From contig CATXYA010000030.1 in NCBI GenBank assembly GCA_958403605.1, positions 1-10,015 of the forward strand: DNA of 10,015 nucleotides, in the 5' to 3' direction. The stretch is from an uncultured Oscillospiraceae bacterium (GTDB lineage Bacteria; Bacillota; Clostridia; Oscillospirales; Ruminococcaceae). A program made the position numbers and the translations under genes. The notes under the pieces were generated by a model. The model ran no database searches. It saw only the letters and a list, made by a program, of their open reading frames with translations, and had not been told where the DNA came from. How positions within the stretch are numbered: the first letter of the stretch is position 1; each line of letters begins with the position of its first letter. This document shows positions 6,265 through 10,015 of the stretch, piece after piece.

Positions 6265-6630
6265 TCATTCCGCCAGCAGCTCCGCCTGTTTTTTCTTACT
6301 GAGGCTGTGCAGCACCAGTTGGTAGGACTGTGTCAACGCCTGACGCAGCACGTCGTCGGGCACCGCGCCGTCGGGCTTGACGGAGTTCCAGTGGAGCTTG
6401 TTCATGTAATAGCCGGGCAGTACATCCTGCGGGTATTCCTGCCGCAGGCGCTGGCCCTCCTCGGGCGGCAGCTTCAGGGTAATGTAATAAGGCCGACCCT
6501 GCCCGTCCAGACACACGGCGGCAAACAGCTTGTCCGCCAGCACATAGCGCACCCAGTTCCAATCCGGCTGCAGGTTTTTGGAGACGCCCTTTTGCTCCAG
6601 CAGAAAGGTGTCCAGCCAATCATAACGCAT
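6265..6630 (-). CDS. MmcQ/YjbR-family protein
   Basis: This is a small cytosolic protein of 121 residues, the usual length of the MmcQ/YjbR family (DUF419-type fold, resembling a double-wing DNA-binding motif). The family signature is visible: W-V-R-Y near 26-29, K-L-F-A-A-V at 34-39, a YYITLKLPPEEG strand at 48-59, then DVLPGYYMNKLHWNSV at 69-84, and a C-terminal helical segment DDVLRQALTQSYQLV. The HWNSV core with the preceding Pro-Gly-Tyr-Tyr-Met is the strongest marker. The ATG at 6630 has GAGG eight bases upstream. It starts only three bases after the DUF3795 gene, so it is the last gene of a three-gene operon. Members are often labelled DNA-binding, but in most cases their biological role is not established. 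Confidence 0.88.
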   Translation of the reverse strand: MRYDWLDTFLLEQKGVSKNLQPDWNWVRYVLADKLFAAVCLDGQGRPYYITLKLPPEEGQRLRQEYPQDVLPGYYMNKLHWNSVKPDGAVPDDVLRQALTQSYQLVLHSLSKKKQAELLAE

Positions 6631-6633
6631 CCT

Positions 6634-6963
6634 TCATTCCTCTTTTCCTTGTTTGGCATCCGGGCGCAGCGCGTCCAGGCGCACCCGGCCCGGCGTGCCT
6701 GCGGGCAGCGCCTGCCGGACGGCGGGACAGGGGTAAGCGGGGCAGGCGGCACAGTGCGCCAGCCCTTTGCTGCGGGCACAGGCGCGCAAAATGCAGCCGC
6801 TGCAAAAGCCGGGGTTCACGGTGTCACTTTGGCAGCCGCCGCAGTGGATCTGCTCCGGCTGCCTGCCGTACCGCGCCGCCAGGGCGGCGCGCTGCTGGGA
6901 CGTACGGGCCTGGAACACCGGGCAGGCTTCGCAGTCGAAGCCGCAGTATGCAAGATGGGCCAA
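6634..6963 (-). CDS. DUF3795-type cysteine-rich protein
   Basis: This protein of about 109 residues has 11 cysteines arranged mainly as CxxxCxxC (7, 11, 14), CxxC (41, 44), CxxC (54, 57), C62, CxxC (71, 74) and C79. The opening AYCGFDCEACP and later CGGC, CSGC-x4-C and HCAxCxxYPC match the DUF3795 family, whose pattern suggests bound zinc or Fe-S clusters; function is unknown. The start is a TTG at 6963, seven bases after a perfect AAAGGAGG. A further in-frame TTG at 6981 lies upstream of, and would translate through, that ribosome site, so it is rejected. The C-terminal tail is Arg/Asp/Lys-rich. It lies 33 bases after the rhamnose mutarotase gene and three bases before the YjbR-family gene. 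Confidence 0.85.
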   Translation of the reverse strand: MAHLAYCGFDCEACPVFQARTSQQRAALAARYGRQPEQIHCGGCQSDTVNPGFCSGCILRACARSKGLAHCAACPAYPCPAVRQALPAGTPGRVRLDALRPDAKQGKEE

Positions 6964-6996
6964 GGCGCCGCCTCCTTTCAAGGGGATGGGGACGCG

Positions 6997-7314
6997 TCAT
7001 TCCAGGCGGAAGACCTCGGTCAGCCGCGGCTGGGCGCCGGTGACGGGGTCCGGCTCCATCACCATGACGTCCTTCATAAATTCGTTCCAGCGGTCCACCA
7101 CCGGGCTTTCCGCCTGCACGCGCGCCGCATAGGCGCAGCCCTGCTCGCACTCATAATAGCCGAACAGCTCGTCCCCGGTGTTCCAGATGGAATAATTGCA
7201 GATACCGGCCTGCTTGAGCACGGCGACCAGCTCCGGCCAGATCTCATCGTGCCGGCGGCGGTATTCCGCCCGCATCCCTTCTTTGAGCGTGGCTTTCCAG
7301 GCATAGTGTTCCAT
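6997..7314 (-). CDS. rhaM: L-rhamnose mutarotase
   Basis: The enzyme interconverts the alpha and beta anomers of L-rhamnose, feeding the isomerase step of rhamnose use. The length of 105 residues matches the family (104 in E. coli). The pattern EYRRRHDEIWPEL (17-29) carries Tyr18 and the catalytic His22 at the same positions as the E. coli protein. Later NYSIWNTGDELFGYYE, then RWNEFMKDVM and the C-terminal LTEVFRLE are also family traits. The ATG at 7314 follows GGAAGGA by about ten bases. It is first in an operon with DUF3795 and YjbR-family genes and is divergent from a GH3 glycosidase. No rhamnose isomerase, kinase, aldolase or transporter gene is present within the window, so the genes that use its product must be elsewhere. 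Confidence 0.92.
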   Translation of the reverse strand: MEHYAWKATLKEGMRAEYRRRHDEIWPELVAVLKQAGICNYSIWNTGDELFGYYECEQGCAYAARVQAESPVVDRWNEFMKDVMVMEPDPVTGAQPRLTEVFRLE

Positions 7315-7347
7315 CGCCGCACCATCCTTCCGCGAATCGTTTCTTTT

Positions 7348-7376
7348 ATTTTAATGCCGGGGCGGCGGCTTGTCAA
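7348..7376 (-). promoter_or_regulatory. Strong sigma-A promoter for the rhaM operon
   Basis: On the minus strand, a perfect TTGACA (7376-7371), a 17-bp spacer and TAAAAT (7353-7348) are seen, with transcription predicted near 7341. The -35 box lies in the loop of a perfect 11-bp inverted repeat, so access to it may be controlled. Confidence 0.85.
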
Positions 7377-7393
7377 ATAGTTGCCGCCCCGGC
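7356..7393. repeat. Perfect 11-bp inverted repeat flanking the rhaM -35 box
   Basis: GCCGGGGCGGC (7356-7366) and GCCGCCCCGGC (7383-7393) are exact reverse complements around a 16-base gap that contains the -35 box of the rhaM promoter. Neither side is followed by a T-run, so a terminator is unlikely. It lies between the two divergent promoters and is best read as a candidate operator for a dimeric regulator. Confidence 0.6.
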
Positions 7394-7423
7394 GATTTAT
7401 TCATACCTTTTTCATGCTTGATA

Positions 7424-7432
7424 TGCTACAAT
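7424..7432 (+). promoter_or_regulatory. Extended -10 promoter for the GH3 gene
   Basis: TGCTACAAT is an extended -10 element (TGn then a five-of-six -10 box). No good -35 box stands 16-18 bases upstream, which is usual for this promoter type. Transcription should start near 7439, about 38 bases before the coding start. Confidence 0.6.
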
Positions 7433-7476
7433 AAAAGTGCCAAATATTTCGCGCCGTTTGAGCGCCGAAAGGAAGT

Positions 7477-9267
7477 ATGAGTATGATCGACATGAAAGCA
7501 AAGCCCTATTACCTGTCCGACGAGGGCTGCAAATGGGTGGAGGACACCATCGCCGGCATGACGACGGAGGAAAAGATCGGCCAGCTGTTCTTCAACATGG
7601 GCTCTTCCCGCGCGGAAGAATACCTGAAGATGACCGTCGACAAGTATCACATCGGCGGCATCCGCTACAACCCCGCCAGCGCGGCGGAGGTGCGGGAGCA
7701 AAACCGCATTTTGCAGGAGAACTCCAAGATCCCTCTCATCATCGCCTGCAACACGGAAAACGGCGGCAACGGCGCCTGCGGCGACGGCACCATGATCGGC
7801 GCGCAGACGAAGATCGGCGCCACCGGCGACGTCAAGTACGCCCGCGCCCTGGGCAAAATGGCCAACGCCGAGGCGGCGTCCATCGGCTGCAACCTGTCCT
7901 TCGCGCCCGTGTCCGACATCTATTACAACTGGCACAACCCCGTGGTGGGCCTGCGCACCTACGGCAACGACCCCGAGCGCGTCATGCAAATGACCCAGGC
8001 CTACATGGAGGGCGCCCATGAGAACCCCGGCTTCTGCTGCGCGGCCAAGCACTTCCCCGGCGATGGCCTGGATGACCGCGACCAGCATGTGGCCAACAGT
8101 GTCAACACCTTCTCCTGCGAGGAGTGGGACGCCACGTTCGGCAAAATCTATCAAAACATGATCGACAACGGCCTGGAAGCCATCATGGCGGGGCACATCA
8201 TGCTGCCCAGCTACACCCGCGCCATGAACCCCGGCATCAAGGACGACGACATCATGCCCGCCACGCTCAGCAAAGAATTGCTGACCGATCTGCTGAAAGG
8301 CAAAATGGGCTTCAACGGCATGGTGCTCACCGACGCCAGCCACATGGTGGGCATGACCTGCCGCATGAAGCGCAGCGAGATGATCCCCGCCGCCATCGCC
8401 GCGGGCTGCGATATGTTCCTCTTCTTCAACGATATGGACGAGGACTTCGCCTCCATGATGGACGGCTACAAAAACGGCGTCATCACCGACGAGCGTTTGG
8501 AAGACGCCCTGCACCGCATCCTGGCGCTGAAAGCCCACATGGGCCTCAACAAAAAGGCCAAGACCGAGTTGGTGCCGCCGGTGGAAGTGATGAAGGCCAC
8601 GGTGGGCTGCGCCGAGCACAAGGCCATGCAGAAGGAGATTGCCGAGCACGCGCTGACTTTGGTGAAGTACAAGGACGCCGGCGTGCTGCCGCTGACCCCG
8701 GAGAAGTACAAACGCATCATGATCGTGTATGTCACCGGCCTGGAGGCCAAAGGGCTGGGCAGCGCCTTGAAGAAACTGACGGGCAACAGCGCCAATCCTG
8801 CGCAGAAGCTGCAGGAGCGGCTGCAGGCCAAGGGCTTTGAGGTCACCATTTACGAGAGCCCCATGGATCAGATCCAAAAGCGCATGGCCGCGGGCGAAAA
8901 AGTGGATTTCAACATCTACTTCGCGGGCAAGGACACCATTGCCGACTTCGTGGGCAAGCAGGACCTCATCATCACCCTGGTGGATGTGGCCGGCGGCTTC
9001 CAGGCCGTGGCGCGTCCCGGCTTCGGCATGACGAAGGGCGGCGGCGAGATCCCCTGGTACGTGTTTGAGCTGCCTGTCATCGTGGTGGGCTGCCAGCAGC
9101 CGACCATCTTGGCCGACATCCCCCAGGCCCGCACCTACATCAATACCTACGACTCCGCCGACGCCACGCTGGACACGCTGGTGGATCAGCTGATGGCCGG
9201 CCCCGACGCCTTCCAGGGCAAGGACCCCATCGACAGCTTCTGCGGCATGTGGGATACGCACCTGTAA
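7477..9267 (+). CDS. Glycoside hydrolase family 3, beta-N-acetylhexosaminidase-like
   Basis: This is a 596-residue GH3 enzyme without a signal peptide, so probably cytosolic, acting on imported amino-sugar or other beta-glycosides. The (beta/alpha)8 domain covers about residues 15-345. It has KHFPGDG (191-197) followed by RDQH, where Asp202-His204 resembles the acid/base Asp-His dyad of NagZ-type enzymes. The nucleophile is Asp286 in GFNGMVLTDASHM. A C-terminal alpha/beta domain of about 220 residues follows, as in two-domain GH3 N-acetylglucosaminidases. Some enzymes of this subgroup act as phosphorylases, and sequence alone does not separate the two. ATG 7477 and ATG 7483 are both possible; the second has better spacing (nine bases) from AAAGGA. 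It is a single-gene unit with its own promoter and terminator, divergent from rhaM. Confidence 0.92.
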   Translation: MSMIDMKAKPYYLSDEGCKWVEDTIAGMTTEEKIGQLFFNMGSSRAEEYLKMTVDKYHIGGIRYNPASAAEVREQNRILQENSKIPLIIACNTENGGNGACGDGTMIGAQTKIGATGDVKYARALGKMANAEAASIGCNLSFAPVSDIYYNWHNPVVGLRTYGNDPERVMQMTQAYMEGAHENPGFCCAAKHFPGDGLDDRDQHVANSVNTFSCEEWDATFGKIYQNMIDNGLEAIMAGHIMLPSYTRAMNPGIKDDDIMPATLSKELLTDLLKGKMGFNGMVLTDASHMVGMTCRMKRSEMIPAAIAAGCDMFLFFNDMDEDFASMMDGYKNGVITDERLEDALHRILALKAHMGLNKKAKTELVPPVEVMKATVGCAEHKAMQKEIAEHALTLVKYKDAGVLPLTPEKYKRIMIVYVTGLEAKGLGSALKKLTGNSANPAQKLQERLQAKGFEVTIYESPMDQIQKRMAAGEKVDFNIYFAGKDTIADFVGKQDLIITLVDVAGGFQAVARPGFGMTKGGGEIPWYVFELPVIVVGCQQPTILADIPQARTYINTYDSADATLDTLVDQLMAGPDAFQGKDPIDSFCGMWDTHL

Positions 9268-9333
9268 GCTTGCGCAAAAAGGAAACCCCTAACAAAAAGG
9301 ACGCGCTGCAAAACGTGCTCTCAGCCTATTGAA

Positions 9334-9368
9334 AAACCCCATCTGTGCTTGACGCACAGATGGGGTTT
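9334..9368. terminator. Two-way terminator between GH3 and secreted-protein genes
   Basis: A perfect 15-bp stem (AAACCCCATCTGTGC at 9334-9348 and its complement at 9354-9368) with a 5-base loop is flanked by A-rich sequence on the left and T-rich sequence on the right. It can end the GH3 transcript and, read the other way, the convergent minus-strand pair. Confidence 0.93.
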
Positions 9369-9381
9369 CTTTGATAGAATT

Positions 9382-9828
9382 TTAACTCAGGGTGCCGTTT
9401 CCGGAGCAGGAAAGCGACATGGACACCGGCACGCTGCCACCGCTCCCGGAGAAGGACGCGGACAGGTACACGCGGTTGCCGCTGTACCCGGTCGATTCGC
9501 CGCCATAGCTCCAGCCGGAGGCCACGGAGTGGGAGGCGCTGACGCCGGTTGCCGTGGCCGTGGAGCCGTTATAGGTGAAAGAACCGTTCAACTGGACAGT
9601 ACCGATCCAACTGCCCCAGTAGGAATAATCTTTAGTCGTAGAACCGATTTTGCTGGACGCTCTCGATAAACCGGCGTTCACGGTCAGGGTGGTGTGGCAG
9701 GTAAAGCCATTGCCCAGGTCTTCCACACCTAGGTCGATCACCGTCTCCTTGTTCTCCAAGGCCATGCCGGGCACGGCCAAGCAGACAGCCAACGCCAGAG
9801 ATACGATCAAAGCCCAAAAACGTTTCAT
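9382..9828 (-). CDS. Small secreted Ser/Gly/Thr-rich protein, function unknown
   Basis: This is a 148-residue exported protein. A signal peptide is clear: MKRF, a hydrophobic core to about residue 19, then PGMA with probable cleavage after Ala23. The mature chain of about 125 residues starts with ENKETVIDLG, has two cysteines (Cys44 and Cys141, near the two ends, a possible disulfide), and is rich in Ser, Gly, Thr and aromatics in short alternating stretches, suggesting a beta-sandwich. The C-terminus is SLSCSGNGTLS. I recognise the general look of small secreted Clostridia proteins but no named family. The start ATG at 9828 is seven bases after GGAGG; the frame stays open upstream to 10002, but that extension is Arg/His-rich and overlaps another gene. 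The ATG overlaps the upstream gene's stop (ATGA). Cys16 sits in a poor lipobox (LAVC), so lipid attachment is unlikely. Confidence 0.82.
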   Translation of the reverse strand: MKRFWALIVSLALAVCLAVPGMALENKETVIDLGVEDLGNGFTCHTTLTVNAGLSRASSKIGSTTKDYSYWGSWIGTVQLNGSFTYNGSTATATGVSASHSVASGWSYGGESTGYSGNRVYLSASFSGSGGSVPVSMSLSCSGNGTLS

Positions 9829-10015
9829 GATTTTCCCTCCTGCATTTGTTTTGTTAAATCTGGAATGTCCTCTAAAGGTACATCTCCCATATCTATAATG
9901 GTGGTCTTGACCTCCACCACCGTGAACTCCTTGATGTACCAAAAGTAGATCAATAAGCCTGCCAGGACGGCGATCAATAAAACCACGGCGGCGGTGCCGC
10001 AAATGCGTTTGCGCC
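9825..10015 (-). CDS. Membrane-anchored protein, C-terminal part (cut by window edge)
   Basis: The last 62 residues of a protein whose start lies beyond 10015 are visible. They begin with basic RKR, then one hydrophobic segment of about 21 residues (VVLLIAVLAGLLIYFWY region). A short outer tail contains KTTIIDMGDVPLEDIPD and ends QMQEGKS. This looks like a single-span, N-inside anchor with a roughly 37-residue tail outside the cell. The stop codon shares ATGA with the start of the secreted protein gene, and the ribosome site of that gene lies within this reading frame, so the two are co-translated. The tail motif K-x-T-[IV]-I-D-[ML]-G recurs at the mature N-terminus of the secreted protein. 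The family is not recognised, and the promoter must lie to the right of the window. Confidence 0.75.
   Translation of the reverse strand, partial: RKRICGTAAVVLLIAVLAGLLIYFWYIKEFTVVEVKTTIIDMGDVPLEDIPDLTKQMQEGKS

Noticed and set aside
6166-7380. A 404-codon plus-strand open frame across the three genes of the rhaM operon
   Set aside because: Three minus-strand genes with clear family motifs and ribosome sites occupy the same DNA.
7426-9261. A 611-codon open frame on the minus strand, antisense to the GH3 gene
   Set aside because: It is His/Gly/Val/Ala-rich with no domain, no ribosome site and no start context, and arises from the third-position GC bias of the GH3 gene.
9829-10002. An N-terminal extension of the secreted protein to 10002
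   Set aside because: The extension is Arg/His/Gly-rich with no motif, it would bury the signal peptide, and it overlaps a better gene in another frame that ends in an ATGA overlap.
1-10015. tRNA, rRNA, riboswitch, CRISPR or insertion sequence
   Set aside because: No cloverleaf, regularly spaced repeats, transposase or terminal inverted repeats were seen on reading either strand; the intergenic spaces are short and are explained by promoters and terminators.

Overview
The base composition (GC-rich, with G/C-ending codons), strong AGGAGG-type ribosome sites, near-consensus sigma-A promoters, compact rho-independent terminators and the protein families present point to the chromosome of a GC-rich Firmicute, probably a gut Clostridia member (Oscillospirales-like). 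That placement is inference; no rRNA or other taxonomic marker is present. There are no tRNA genes, insertion sequences, phage genes or CRISPR arrays. The region is a string of small transcription units with clear punctuation.

Layout. (1) 1-2299, minus strand: an ABC export operon of two tandem collinear ATPases and the N-terminal half of an ABC-2 type permease that runs off the left edge. (2) 2300-2507: a divergent control region in which two near-consensus promoters point in opposite directions and share one palindromic -10 box; two inverted ACAAATGT elements there are candidate operators. (3) 2508-3116, plus strand: a TetR-family regulator, probably of the ABC operon and itself, closed by a strong terminator. 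(4) 3195-6187, plus strand: a promoter, a TraX-family membrane protein, an OmpR-type response regulator and its sensor histidine kinase, tightly packed and closed by a terminator that can work in both directions. (5) 7376-6265, minus strand: a promoter with a perfect -35 and one-mismatch -10 driving L-rhamnose mutarotase, a Cys-rich DUF3795 protein and a MmcQ/YjbR-family protein. (6) 7424-9368, plus strand: a GH3 glycosidase of the beta-N-acetylhexosaminidase type, divergent from the mutarotase operon across a perfect 11-bp inverted repeat, and closed by a second two-way terminator. (7) 10015-9382, minus strand: the end of a small membrane-anchored protein, overlapping by ATGA a secreted Ser/Gly/Thr-rich protein of unknown function.

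How the parts relate. Unit 1-3 looks like a classic local circuit: an effector-responsive TetR repressor facing an exporter operon. Unit 4 couples a TraX-type acyltransferase-like membrane protein to a two-component system. Units 5 and 6 are sugar-related and share a control region. The most novel elements are the mirror-symmetric promoter pair, the TraX/two-component operon and the membrane/secreted protein pair at the right edge, which share a short K-x-T-[IV]-I-D-[ML]-G motif.
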